From Shinisaurus crocodilurus (Eukaryota > Chordata > Lepidosauria > Squamata > Shinisauridae): a stretch of DNA of 64,000 nucleotides. Each line of letters begins with the position of its first letter. Position 1 is the first letter of the stretch. The notes below the pieces were generated by a model. The model did not search any database and was not told the DNA's origin. It saw only the letters and a list, made by a program, of their open reading frames with translations. The position numbers and the translations under genes are program-made. The stretch spans positions 181,929,085 to 181,993,084 of the forward strand of contig CM037880.1 in NCBI GenBank assembly GCA_021292165.1. Direction: 5' to 3'. Below, piece after piece: positions 54,240 to 63,945 of the stretch.

Positions 54240-54312
54240 ACAACCTTCCCCAACCTGGTGCCCTCCAGATGTGTTAGACTACAGCTCCCAGAAGCCCCCA
54301 GCCAGTTTTGCC
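54240..54312. mobile_element. Half of a hAT-like MITE
   Basis: 'TTCCCCAACCTGGTGCCCTC' and 'GACTACAGCTCCCAGAAGCC' match the left half of 57923-58057. Confidence 0.6.
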
Positions 54313-54885
54313 AGAATCCCCCAACCTCTTGTATCCATGGAGACGGTGGGGTCCCCACGCAAGCCAAAACCCTGAAAAATCTGTGGTTTCAATGGACTTT
54401 TGGTTTCAATGGACCTTTGGTTTTAATTGACTTTTTGCATACTTTTCTCTGGCTCATATTCTTAATAGCTGAAATAAAAATTTGATTGGTTGGGGCAGTA
54501 ACGTTGTTTATATTCGAGTTATGTTAGCTGCTTTGATTTCTTTTTGAAGATAAAGTGGGACAGCATTTTTGTTGTTGTTGTTGTATAATTGTGATGTATA
54601 TTAGTAGTACCAGAAATCTGTTCAGGCTATGTCTTAGGATTTCTATTGTATCTCTATAGTATATCAATATATTTCAGTATACATCTGTGCAGCCCTCAAC
54701 ATAAGAGGATTTTGCTTCTATAGTAAGAATGATAGCAACAGAAGTAGCCAAAGCAGATGTAGGCGTAGTAGTAATTTGTCACCAAAGTTCAGTTATGGTT
54801 GTATTCTGATATTCTAAGCTGAGCTCTTGCTGTAATCTAACATGTAAAAATTGGATTCTGAAAATAGAGTTGCCATCTATGGATA

Positions 54886-55048
54886 TGGCTTACGCTGGCT
54901 CAGCTTCTCTGAGCATGGAAAGCTAAGCAGGGTCAAGCCTGGTTGTTACTTGGATGGGAGACCCCTCTTCTAGTTTCCTGCATTGAGCAGGGGATTGGAC
55001 TCGATAGCCTTGTAGGCTCCTTCCAACTCTATGATCTGTGAAATCTAT
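54886..55048 (+). mobile_element. Chimeric 5S/CR1-tail SINE (copy 4 of 4)
   Basis: 'AAGCTAAGCAGGGTCAAGCC', 'CTTGGATGGGAGACCC', 'GGATTGGACTCGATAGCC' and 'CCTTCCAACTCTATGATC' are in the usual order. The first few bases of the head are lost. Confidence 0.85.
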
Positions 55049-55418
55049 ATGTGAGCTTCCTTATTGTTAGGGTTGCTGCCTTTTATGATGACAGAGGCGG
55101 TGTGCCTTTAACAGCTCTATGGCAGGCAGAAATCCTGCCATACAGAAAGGTGCACAGCTTTGACCACCTCTGCATTTCCAGACTTGCAAAACGATACCTC
55201 TTGAATTCCGCCATACCACATAGCTGTTCCTAGAACAGAGCCTCCCTCAGTTACAAAGGTGCCAAGCCTGTTTAATGTCAGTCAATTAAAAAGGTGACAA
55301 ACCTATTTAGGGGAGTGGGGGGGAGAGACTTCAGCAATGGAACCCCATTGCTAAGTGAATCACAAAAGCATCATTCATGCATATATACATAAATCACCAT
55401 CAATGTTCATGGCACATT

Positions 55419-55625
55419 TTTTTATTTTATTTTATTTATTATATTTATACCCCGCCTTTTTTCCTGCAAGGAACCCAAGGCGGCTTACATAATCATCCTC
55501 CTCCTCCTCCTCCTCCTCCTCCTCCTCCTCCTCCTCCTCCTCTCCATGTTATCCTCACAACAACCCTGCGAGGTAGGTGAGGCTGAGAGTCAGTGACTGG
55601 CTCAAAGTCACCCAGTGAGTTTCAT
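55419..55625 (-). mobile_element. tRNA-derived SINE, 5'-truncated, with expanded triplet
   Basis: In reverse complement it has the body 'CACTGGGTGACTTTGAGCC', then the tail 'GCCTTGGGTTCCTTGC'. A (TCC)n run at 55495-55543 has grown from the GGAGGAGGA segment that ordinary copies carry. The tRNA-like head is absent. Confidence 0.8.
55495..55543. repeat. (TCC)n microsatellite within a SINE
   Basis: About 16 TCC units. It creates a poly-Pro frame without coding support. Confidence 0.95.
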
Positions 55626-56425
55626 ACACATACAGCATAAACAAAAATTCCAGGTCGCTGGCCCTAGGACCTTTCAATCTACCAACTCGGTCCTTACTAA
55701 TATTTTAGAGCATTAGGCCACAAGCACTGAGATTTCGTATAATTCGTGTTTTTGATGAGTTATAAGAGAAGGCAGATGTTTCATATGTGGAAGAAGAGTG
55801 CTCTGGAACTGATTTTTGGAAAGGTAGCCCACAGTTGTCAGATAAAGAGACAAGTGTTAGTAATGGGCTGTGGCAGGAAACCAGTTAGCCAAGCAACAAA
55901 ATATCATTCTACAGCTTTACAAAGCATGACTCATTATTATGACAGCATCTGAAACTAGATTACAGTATATCAAATAAACTAAAAATACAAAGATGCCATA
56001 GGAGCCTCTACCAAGGGAATGACAAACACTGCAGAATGGGAAATTAACCAAACAATCACAAAATCTATAGATTTAAGGAATTGATTTTGGATTGTGCATA
56101 TATGTGCATAATGGCATGCGGAAATAAGAGATTCCAGGAAGGATGAACCATTCTTTCTAGCCATTTTTTTTAGTCTTGTGTACAGAAAACCAAATGTTAG
56201 GATAATAGTCCAGATGTTTCTGTAGTTGGTCCACACTATCCTGTGTGCAGATACAATGGAAGTGTTTCCATTTTTAAAAGATGAAATTAGACAAATCTAG
56301 GGAAAGTTTAAGAAAAAGCATTTAAAAAGTAGTATTTAATAGAATCAGAATATCGATCTAGAAAAAGGTATATAATCAGTACCTAATTACCAGTTCTATG
56401 AGGCTATTTAGCAAACTTAGATAAA

Positions 56426-56885
56426 CCCAAATATGGCCACTTAAGATTCACCAAAAAAGCGGAAACACATCACCAAAAGAAAGAGGACCACAATTTGCAT
56501 ACAATTTATATATGCTAATCTATATGTATAGATGCGAATTTAGAAATTACTATTATAATTTAGGGTACAATCTTATGCATATTTAGACAAAAATATGTCT
56601 TACAACTCCCAGCATTCCCCAGCATCCCCACTTATTTCTTTCTAAACATTCATAGGATTGCACCCTTAAATAGAAATACAGTACATCTCACCATAGTGTG
56701 GAAGACTGCGACCAGGTGACCAGTGTGCTGCCTTCCTGTTCCATCTGCTGTGAAGGTGTAACTATTGACAGGCAACAGTTTTTATCATTCTTTATCTTTA
56801 AATTGGAATGGGACTGGAGAGCACTTCAAACAGAGGAGACCTTCAAATAGAGGACTATCTTCTGCAAAAGATGTACATATTCTTT
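56426..56885. mobile_element. 'TAGGGTGGCC' MITE, split by a hairpin MITE
   Basis: 'TGGCCACTTAAGATTCACC' starts the family text. It resumes after the insertion with 'AATAGAAATACAGTACATC' and runs to 'CAAATAGAGGACTATCTTC'. The inserted element at 56563-56665 has TTA on both sides. Confidence 0.7.
56563..56665. mobile_element. Hairpin MITE with TTA target duplication
   Basis: The ends 'GGGTACAATCTTATGCAT' and 'CATAGGATTGCACCC' are complementary and directly flanked by TTA (56560-56562 and 56666-56668). The centre is partly lost compared with 23218. Insertion inside another MITE makes the target boundaries visible. Confidence 0.8.
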
Positions 56886-57043
56886 GGGATGTCTAGATTT
56901 TAATCCTTCTTTCCAGATTGCTTTTATCGACAAAGGATTTAAAATCTTGTGAAACATGTGATGGTCTGATGAAGAATATGTCTATGCTATCATTTTAATA
57001 AGGATTTGTGCGAATTTTCTTAGGACACACAGAGAGAGAGATC

Positions 57044-57136
57044 GGGTCGAATCCAGACTTAGTCACACTTCGAACAGACCCATTGAAATCAATGGGACTA
57101 CTCAAATCTTAGTATGACTAAGTCTGCATCCAACCC
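57044..57136. mobile_element. Foldback MITE of the 'GACTTAGTCA' family, short form
   Basis: 'TCGAATCCAGACTTAGTCAC' and 'ACAGACCCATTGAAATC' mirror 'TAGTATGACTAAGTCTGC' and 'ATCCAACCC'. The right inner arm is partly deleted. Confidence 0.75.
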
Positions 57137-57411
57137 ACGATCTTCTAATGTAAACCAATTTGAAACCAAGTGCCTGGGGGATGTGTTTCTTCAAGGAATC
57201 CTGCAACGTGTAGTTCTATAAGGGAACCGGAGATCTCTGATCTCCTGCACTGAACTATAGGGCCTCTGCTTGCTGCGGTCACCTTGCTACTTCAGCTTGG
57301 CTGTGCATTACCTGCGTTAGCTACCTACTGCCTGTTATTTCTACCTCTCTCTGGTTGACATTCCATGGCTCTGCTGGTACCTGGGAGCTTCTGCCCTAGT
57401 TGTACCCCACT

Positions 57412-57788
57412 TGTGGAGCCACTTATGCATCACCAAAAAAGAGGACAAAGATTTGTATAATATTTACATAGGCTAATTTAAATGTTTGGATACAAATGTA
57501 TAGATGTATACAAATTTAGAAATAATGTATAAATGTATACAAATTTAGAAATAATTAATGTAATTGAAATTGAAATTTGATACATCTTGCCATAACAGGG
57601 AAGACTGTGACTGGACGACCTGCGTACCTGCTCAGTCTGCTGTCCAGGTGTTAAGTATTGATGGGCAGCTTCAGAACCCCTTCTCTCCCTTCTTATGGTT
57701 CTTTATCTGTAAGCTAGACAGGCCTTCAAACACAGGGCACCTTCAAATAGAGGACTGTCCTCTATAAAATAGGACACATGGCTACCCT
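57412..57788. mobile_element. 'TAGGGTGGCC' MITE, near full length
   Basis: It runs from 'TGGAGCCACTTATGCATCACC' without its first letter to 'AAATAGGACACATGGCTACCC', the complement of the family's left end. A local duplication 'ATGTATACAAATTTAGAAAT' is present at 57500-57556. Confidence 0.72.
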
Positions 57789-57922
57789 ACACTTAATGAA
57801 AGTCTGTACCACAATATATTTTAGTCTTCAGATTCTAATGGACTCTATTATGTTTCCTACTTCACAAGGATGACGTAAACCTGACTAAAGAGTGAAACTA
57901 CAAAGGAACCTAGAGGAAATAG

Positions 57923-58057
57923 ACTTCCCCCAACCTGGTGCCCCCCAGATGTTTTGGACTACAACTCCCATCAGCCCCAGCCAGAACGGCCAATGATCAG
58001 GATGGTGAGAATGATAGTCCCTAACAGCTAGAGGGCACCAGCTTGGGAAAGGCTGGC
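57923..58057. mobile_element. hAT-like palindromic MITE
   Basis: 'CCCCCAACCTGGTGCCCCCC' and 'TTTTGGACTACAACTCCC' mirror 'GATAGTCCCTAAC' and 'GAGGGCACCAGCTTGGGAAA'. The centre 'CAGCCCCAGCCAGAACGGCC' resembles the hairpin core of 60227. Confidence 0.7.
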
Positions 58058-58310
58058 ATAGGATCTTGGTTAGCTAGCATGATCGGTGATTCCTAGGTAA
58101 TACCGTTTTACTCATTTACCTGCTGCACAGCTATGGCCCAAGTTTCAACCTCACCATGGCCTTGGAAGTATCAAAGGGGTTTATTCTGACTTGATGATTC
58201 AGTATGTGATGACTCACAGCAGAATCTAGGAACTGAATCCATCGAAAAGCACTGTTTTTGAGGTGATATATTAGATGCTATGTACATTTTCATTGGGGTG
58301 AGTTGATATG

Positions 58311-58488
58311 GTCCCAGGGTGTGGTCTGAAGGCACATGAGGCAGCCACCTGGCTGAAGCTAATCAGGTCTGGGTCTGGTCAGTGCTTGGAAGGGAAGCCA
58401 CCTGGGAACCATATGTAGCCACGTCGAGTTCCACGATGGAAGAAAGGTGGGATATATATGTAATTTTTTAAAAAATAAATAAATAATG
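58311..58488 (+). mobile_element. 5S rRNA-derived SINE with SINE/LINE-type tail
   Basis: 'CTGAAGCTAATCAGGTCTGG', 'AGTGCTTGGAAGGGAAGCC', 'CACCTGGGAACC' and 'AGAAAGGTGGGATATATATG' follow the order of 52545-52712. The A/T-rich tail includes AAATAAATAA. Confidence 0.75.
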
Positions 58489-58793
58489 GCTTCCCCAAAT
58501 TCACCACCCGATTCACAGGTGGCAAAAATATGTGCTGGGGAGGGATTTTAAGTCTTTCTTTTTTTAACTTTTTGCTGCCACTTGTGATAGCTGTGTAGCT
58601 CCCTTCAGCAACCAGTGGGCAGGGGCCTCCAACCTCCATTTTTCTTCCCCAGAATGCCTCAGGAATCATCATGTAGAATCTTTTCAAGAGAGCTTCTGGT
58701 GAAAAAGAATTGGCAGCCACCATTTTTCCAAGGGTATTCTGGGAAGGAAAAATTGTGACTCCTGGAAAGATCTCTGCCACCACAGACAGCAGA

Positions 58794-58796
58794 AGT

Positions 58797-58855
<59 letters not shown>
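58794..58855. repeat. Compound (GT)n(GA)n microsatellite
   Basis: A GT run passing directly into a GA run. Confidence 0.95.
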
Positions 58856-58859
<4 letters not shown>

Positions 58860-59053
58860 CTACTAGTTTGGGGCAGAGACACATACACAGCAAATATGAG
58901 CTGAAAGTTTGACAGCTCGAACTTCTGGGTTGTGCAGTTTGTATAAACTATATACATCTACATGACATTTCCATAGTATATTAATGCTATAGAGAAAGAG
59001 GTTACAGGAATAGGTGTTTCAGATGAAAAGGGAGAATAAAAGCAAGCACAGTA

Positions 59054-59300
59054 CAGTAATACCTTGGATTGCAAGTAACTTGGTTTGAGAGCGTTCTGCA
59101 AGACAAGCAAATTTTTAAATATTTATTAATATATTTTTTAACTTGATATACAAGTGACGTCTTGCAATACAAGTACTGTAGTACGGCTTAAATTAAAAAT
59201 CTCTGTACAAATTTTGGGGGGGGTTGTTTTGATATAAGAGTGTTTTGGATTACAAGCACGTTTCCAGAACGAATTATGCTCTCAATCCAAGGCATGACTG
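59054..59300 (-). mobile_element. Tigger-like MITE, TA-flanked (copy 4 of 4)
   Basis: Same orientation as 42463: starts CAGTAATACCTTGGATTG, ends CAATCCAAGGCATGACTG, TA on both sides. Confidence 0.88.
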
Positions 59301-60123
59301 TATAGAAATTAAAAACATGCTAGCTTTGGATTGTTATGGTATTTATCTTCACAAGTGATGTTGTCAAGTGCCATGGATGAATCAGCGGGGATCAATACAG
59401 AATTAAGTTCTCTGTATACTTAGATGCTTTGGATTGCCGTCTTTTGTGTTTGCCATAAAAGGTCAAGAAGGAGTTTCACAGTCTACTACAAAAACACACT
59501 AAAAATACAGAAACAATGAAAATACAAAAACAATGAAAAGGCAGAACCTTTGTATCTTATGACTGCAATTATTACAGGTGGTGATAAAGCTGCTAATGAT
59601 ATTTGTATTTGATCATTCACTGCAAAGAAAACGAGTGACTTTTACAATACACTTTTATTTCTCCATCTGTCCTTACAAGTTCAAATGAATTATCTATTCT
59701 TCTGAAAAGAAATATCAGATCAATGTGATTAAAGCAATTTCCTTGTGCTCATTATTGATGGAATAAGAGCAATCCTTGCTGATCCTCAGAAGAATGGAAT
59801 TTATTTCTTCACATGACAAAACAGAAAAGGCTTATCAGGGTAACAGAAACATTATTAATAATAAGTAATTTATGTATTTAAAAATGATTTTGCACCGTTT
59901 GGTGTGAACAAGAAAAGGGATTTATTTTATCTGAAGTTCTTTCAACAAATGAGAAAAAGGCCTGTATTTCTGCTAATCCCTTCTGCCACAATAACGGTTT
60001 AAAAAAATATTATTAACCATTTTGAAAGACGTGACCGCCCTTTTCCAGCTTTGCAGCACTTATGTCCTCTTTTTCTTAAAAAGACATACAGCAAATGTGA
60101 GTATGGAAAATGTAGCAAACATG

Positions 60124-60415
60124 AGGGGAAGGGACACAGCTCAGTGGTAGAGGACATGCCTTAGATGTGGAAGGTCCTTGGTTTAACCCTCAGCATCTCT
60201 AGGAGCCACTGCCAATCCGTGTAGACCAGTGTTCTCCAACCTTGGGTCCCCAGATGTTTTTGGCCTACAACTCCCAGCATGCCCCAGCCAGCATAGCTGG
60301 CTGGGGCATACTGGGAGTTGTAGGCCAAAAACATCTGGGGACCCAAGGTTGGAGAACACTGGTGTAGACCATCCTGAGCTAGATGGGCCAGTGGCAGCCT
60401 CCTATGTTCCTATCC
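60124..60415 (+). mobile_element. tRNA-derived SINE (second family), split by a hAT hairpin
   Basis: The head 'ACACAGCTCAGTGGTAGAGG' (A-box region) and 'TCCTTGGTTTAACCCTCAGC' (B-box region) is tRNA-like and differs from the family at 16405. The 3' part 'ATCCTGAGCTAGATGGGCC' and 'CCTCCTATGTTCCT' lies beyond the inserted MITE at 60227-60361. Confidence 0.8.
60227..60361. mobile_element. Hairpin hAT MITE with perfect 8-bp TSD
   Basis: The element is an almost perfect 135-bp palindrome: 'CAGTGTTCTCCAACCTTGGG' mirrors 'CCCAAGGTTGGAGAACACTG'. The core is 'CCCCAGCCAGC' with 'GCTGGCTGGGG'. The target repeat GTGTAGAC flanks it exactly (60219-60226 and 60362-60369). One mismatch is visible near the centre (CATGCC versus ATGCCC side). 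There is no coding capacity. Confidence 0.93.
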
Positions 60416-60528
60416 ACCACAGTCTAGTTAGTACCTTTTAGTAAAGCCCTTCATCTGTAACTTAGGTGCAGGGCATCACACCACTAGCTCTGATTCTGAG
60501 ATCGTGCAAGTATATCACTAAAGAAGAA

Positions 60529-60772
60529 GAAAAGCCAGTGTGGTACAGTGGTTAGAGTGCTGGACTGGGACTTGGGAGATGCAGGTTCTAGTCCACACTC
60601 GGCCATGAAGCTCACTGGGTGACTTTGGGCCAGTCACTGACTCTCAGCCTAACCTACCTCACAGGGTTGTTGTGAGGGTAAAATGGAGAGGAGGAAGAAG
60701 AGGATTATGTAAGCTGCCTTGGGTTCCTAGCAAGAGGAAAAAAGCCAGGATATAAAAAGAATAAATAAATAA
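60529..60772 (+). mobile_element. tRNA-derived SINE, full length
   Basis: 'GCCAGTGTGGTACAGTGGTT' and 'GATGCAGGTTCTAGTCC' head, 'CTCACTGGGTGACTTTGGGC' body, and 'AATAAATAAATAA' tail; the family of 16405. Confidence 0.9.
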
Positions 60773-60841
60773 TGTATGTGGTGTTTGTGTTTTGTTTTTT
60801 AATATCTGGAAAGACCCAGAAGCTACAAGTGCATTGGCTTA

Positions 60842-60896
60842 TTTATTTATTTATTTATTTATTATATTTATACCCTGCCTTTTTTCCTGCAAGGAA
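60842..60896 (-). mobile_element. SINE 3'-end fragment
   Basis: '(TTTA)n' then 'TATACCCTGCCTTTTTTCC' and 'TGCAAGGAA' is the tail of the tRNA-derived SINE in reverse. The rest is missing. Confidence 0.7.
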
Positions 60897-61318
60897 TATA
60901 CTTAACAAAGAGCTTTTGGCAACAAACAATTCTCTAAAGGGGTGTGTGGGAACTGGGAAGCTTTCACCCTTGCAGATGTACTGGTTACAGTGGGAGTAGT
61001 TTCGGGGACAATTTACCAGTACTAGTGCTGCTGAATGTTTCCCCCAACTGTTTGCCTAAGTAATACAGTACAGTAGAATTTAAACAAGTAGAATTAACAC
61101 AGTGAACAAACTCTCTAGTGAAATGAACACACCCACATAACCTCATTCACACACTTGATCACATATTCACCCTTCTAGAATGTGGCTATCAACATGGTAA
61201 ATGAATGAACAATGAATTAGGGAAATTCCATACCCACCACTCATGATGGGTTCACAACTGGGTCAGTATATTACACTATGTCTACCATAAAATTTGTGTG
61301 ACATCCATAAACCCATAA

Positions 61319-61408
61319 CAGTACAATCCAATGCATATCTACTCAGAAGTAAGCCCTATTGAGTTCAATGGGACTTATGCCCAGATAAGTGCATATAGGA
61401 TTGCAGCC
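61319..61408. mobile_element. Short foldback MITE, well preserved
   Basis: 'CAGTACAATCCAATGCATAT' and 'TACTCAGAAGTAAGCCC' mirror 'GGGACTTATGCCCAGATAAG' and 'ATAGGATTGCAGCC'. TAA precedes it. It ends about 100 bp before exon 2. Confidence 0.8.
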
Positions 61409-61513
61409 TTGGAGTGCTATCAAAGGTGGAGTCTCCTTGTTGAAATCTTGTAAACTGCTATCCTGTCTTATAGAATCCTGAATTGTGTTTGTTTGTTTTT
61501 GTTTTTCTTTCAG

Positions 61514-61614
61514 CTTCAGAAATGGAGGAACTTATCTAAAGAGGGTCCAACTTGACTTCTCACCAACGTTCATTCTCCTAAAGACTCTGGCTTTGCTGCT
61601 ACATCCTTGTTAGG
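61514..61614 (+). other. KCNB2: KCNB2 exon 2, 5' UTR part
   Basis: The acceptor is a T-rich tract followed by CAG at 61511-61513. The 101 bases to the start codon contain the end of the spliced uORF (TGA at 61553-61555) and one five-codon uORF. Confidence 0.75.
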
Positions 61615-62193
61615 ATGGCCGAAAAGGCTCCTCCAGGGATAAACAAAAAGTCGTCAAGGTCTACCCAATCCCTTCCACCAGAACCAGTGGAGATAATCAG
61701 GAGCAAAGCATGTTCAAGGAGAGTCAAAATCAACGTAGGTGGGCTCAACCATGAAGTTCTATGGAGGACTTTAGATAGACTTCCACGGACACGATTAGGG
61801 AAGCTCAGAGACTGCAATACTAATGAATCCTTACTAGAAGTATGTGATGACTATAATCTCAATGAGAATGAATATTTCTTTGATAGACACCCAGCTGCTT
61901 TCACCTCCATTTTGAATTTCTACAGGACGGGGAAGCTACACATGATGGAGGAAATGTGTGCGCTCTCTTTTGGCCAAGAGCTAGATTACTGGGGGATTGA
62001 TGAAATATATTTAGAATCTTGTTGCCAGGCAAGATACCATCAGAAGAAAGAGCAAATGAATGAAGAACTAAGGAGAGAGGCAGAGACGATGAGAGAAAGA
62101 GAAGGGGAAGAATTTGATAATGCTTGCTGCCCAGATAAAAGGAAAAAACTCTGGGACTTGCTGGAGAAACCCAACTCATCTGTGGCTGCAAAG
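61615..62193 (+). CDS. KCNB2: Kv2.2 voltage-gated potassium channel, first coding exon (partial)
   Basis: The 193 codons give the cytoplasmic N-terminus of Kv2.2, a Shab-type delayed-rectifier subunit of the plasma membrane. The start has a strong context (A at -3, G at +4). The T1 tetramerisation domain spans about residues 35-140: '[18 protein letters not shown]', 'RLGKLRDCN', '[19 protein letters not shown]'. The zinc-site pattern HX5CX20CC typical of T1 outside the Shaker class is present as His109, Cys115, Cys136 and Cys137. An acidic/basic linker '[17 protein letters not shown]' follows, and the exon ends 'NSSVAAK' just before S1. The donor is AAG|GTAGGA at 62193/62194, phase 0. '[12 protein letters not shown]' and the following text favour KCNB2 over KCNB1. 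Membrane segments, pore and C-terminus must lie beyond the window. Confidence 0.97.
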
Positions 62194-62613
62194 GTAGGAT
62201 CAATGATGAGTTTAAACGCACAGTAATATTTTTTATGTTATGTATACATCAAAATGCATTGATAAGCATCACTGAAAATTTGTGACAGGGATTACAAGTA
62301 ATATAGGTTTAAATGTGAGTTTTCTTTTTCCTTTTTTAATCCCAGCAGGAAAAGCATAGAGGTTAATCCAAAAGCTTATCTGGGGCTCTGTCTTGTGAAC
62401 TCCATGAGTCTTCTGAGGCCCCCTTCTAATTTCTCTTCTCCATGCCATATGCCAAGCTACCCTTTAAACTTGGAGAACCTCAGGGAGTTTCCTTCCATGC
62501 AGTGTGGACAACTGTGATTGAATAGTAAAAAATGGGGGAGTCCTGGCTTGCATGGGCCTAAGGAATCTGGATTCTAGTAGTATTCATTAGTTAGACTAAT
62601 TCTCAGTACCTAA

Positions 62614-62742
62614 GGATGCAATCCAGTGCATATTTAAACAGAAAAAAGTCCTACAATTACCAGCATTCCCCAGCCAGCATAGCTGACTGGGGCATGCTGG
62701 GAATTGTAGGCCTTTTTTCTGTCTAAACTTGCATAGGATTGT
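62614..62742. mobile_element. Hairpin MITE (family of 23218), TAA-flanked
   Basis: 'GGATGCAATCCAGTGCAT' and 'AACAGAAAAAAGTCC' mirror 'TTTTTTCTGTCTAAAC' and 'GCATAGGATTGTGCTC'. The core 'CCAGCATTCCCCAGCCAGC' mirrors 'GACTGGGGCATGCTGGG'. TAA lies on both sides (62611-62613 and about 62746). Confidence 0.85.
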
Positions 62743-62768
62743 GCTCTAAGATTTTTATTTTTTTTTAA

Positions 62769-62857
62769 GGATGCAATCTTATGCACACTTACCTGGGAGT
62801 AAATCCCATTGAACTCAATGGGAATTACTGCAGAGTAGATTTGTATAGGATTGCGCT
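62769..62857. mobile_element. Short foldback MITE
   Basis: 'GGATGCAATCTTATGCACAC' and 'GGGAGTAAATCCCATTGAAC' mirror 'TCAATGGGAATTACTGC' and 'TGTATAGGATTGCGC'. It follows the hairpin MITE after a T-rich spacer. TAA precedes. Confidence 0.78.
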
Positions 62858-63738
62858 ATATTTTGCTTTGTTCTTACCATTTTTTTTCTTGCTTTGGGGG
62901 AAGTAATGTGTGATATCTCCGCTCTAAGTTCGGTTCACTTTCCCTGTGGTCAGTTGCTAAATTCTCACCAGCAGGAATAAGCTTAGTACTAGGCCAACCT
63001 TGGGTTTCTTTGAAAATCTTAAATAAATCTGTATCTTGTTAGTTGATCAGCCTTTTAAAAATAGCTTGGCAAGGCATAATTAAAGTGACAAAGTGTCATT
63101 GACAAAATGTCTGGTCAAGGCAATGTTTGAAAACCAAGGCTAACTGTTTAATGCCGCGTTTGGACGTAACAATAAAGCAGAACTGGGGTATGTATGACAG
63201 TGCCATGCATCTGATTTCCTAGTTTATTATCTGGAAGCAACAAGTGCCAGGGTTTATCTTTCTAGTACATGAGTCTGCTTGTGTTTGCTCTGTCTGTTCA
63301 ACAGCATTGAAAGTGCTGCCTATGCTGACCCAGAATCTCTGCAGCAGTGTGTTAATAAGTAGCTGTGTGCTCAAGATCCCAGAGACCAGTCGAGAGGAGA
63401 CGGGGCATGTCACTGAGCTGACACACCAAATCCCCTATAGAGCAAGGGCTACATCAAAAGCTCCCTACAGCCTGGGCAACTCACTGATCCAGAAGCTGCT
63501 GGTGTCAGGCCTGCAGAGTACAGCTGGGCTGCCTTCTGTCTCTCGAGGAAAGCAATGGCTTTGAATGAAATCATCATTGTATAGAAAATGAAATGCTGTG
63601 ATTTTTACATAACCCGATATACTATTGTTCTTACTCTACCTTTGGGAAATGCATGGGCTGCAGACAACTAAGGACAAGCTAGTTTTGACGTCTGGGCTAT
63701 ACCTGCACCATAAATGTATCATCAGTTTTATATAGATT

Positions 63739-63781
63739 TCATAGATCAGTAGAGTTGGAAGGAGCCTACAAGGCTATCGAG
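63739..63781 (-). mobile_element. CR1-like 3' tail fragment
   Basis: 'TAGAGTTGGAAGGAGCC' and 'TACAAGGCTATCGAGT' is the reverse complement of the CR1-like tail of the 5S SINEs. The head is absent. Confidence 0.75.
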
Positions 63782-63852
63782 TATATCGGTTGTGGCTTTC
63801 TGCAAAGAATCCTGGGGATTGTAGTGGTGCTAAGACCGGTTTGTTGGAGAGT

Positions 63853-63945
63853 CTTTATTTATTTATTTATTTATTTATTTATTAAATGTATATACTGCCC
63901 ATCTGGCAGTGCCCTCAGAGCAGTTTGCAATCATTAAAAAAAAAA
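63853..63945 (-). mobile_element. L2-like 3' tail
   Basis: (TTTA)n at 63855-63882, then 'TATACTGCCCATCTGGCAG' and 'CAGAGCAGTTTGCAATC', a diverged L2-like 3' end in reverse orientation, followed by an A run. It may continue past the window. Confidence 0.65.

Larger units (their letters stand above)
43785..61513 (+). other. KCNB2: KCNB2 intron 1
   Basis: It starts GTAAGTCGAG and ends with a T-rich tract and CAG ('TTTTTCTTTCAG'). At 17.7 kb it is filled with old L2 pieces, SINEs, hAT and foldback MITEs and microsatellites, listed separately. No other exon is recognised. Stretches 44500-46380, 47670-48170, 48910-50420, 55630-56420 and 59310-60120 hold no repeat that I can name. Confidence 0.75.
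43758..61555 (+). other. KCNB2: Spliced 22-codon upstream ORF of KCNB2
   Basis: The last ATG of exon 1 (43758) opens nine codons up to the donor at 43784 and continues from 61514 for 13 codons to TGA at 61553-61555, giving MLSVVDLSK then LQKWRNLSKEGPT. It ends 59 bases before the KCNB2 start and exists only in the spliced mRNA. The start context is weak (T at -3, C at +4), so leaky scanning would be expected. A second small uORF (ATG at about 61522, five codons) lies in exon 2. Confidence 0.5.

Noticed and set aside
42463..59300. Regularly repeated blocks considered as a CRISPR-like or tandem array
   Set aside because: The copies are dispersed, in both orientations and TA-flanked, as transposons are. 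There is no spacer periodicity.
63244..63564. 106-codon + strand frame in KCNB2 intron 2
   Set aside because: It does not resemble any Kv2 channel segment, and no acceptor/donor pair frames it convincingly.
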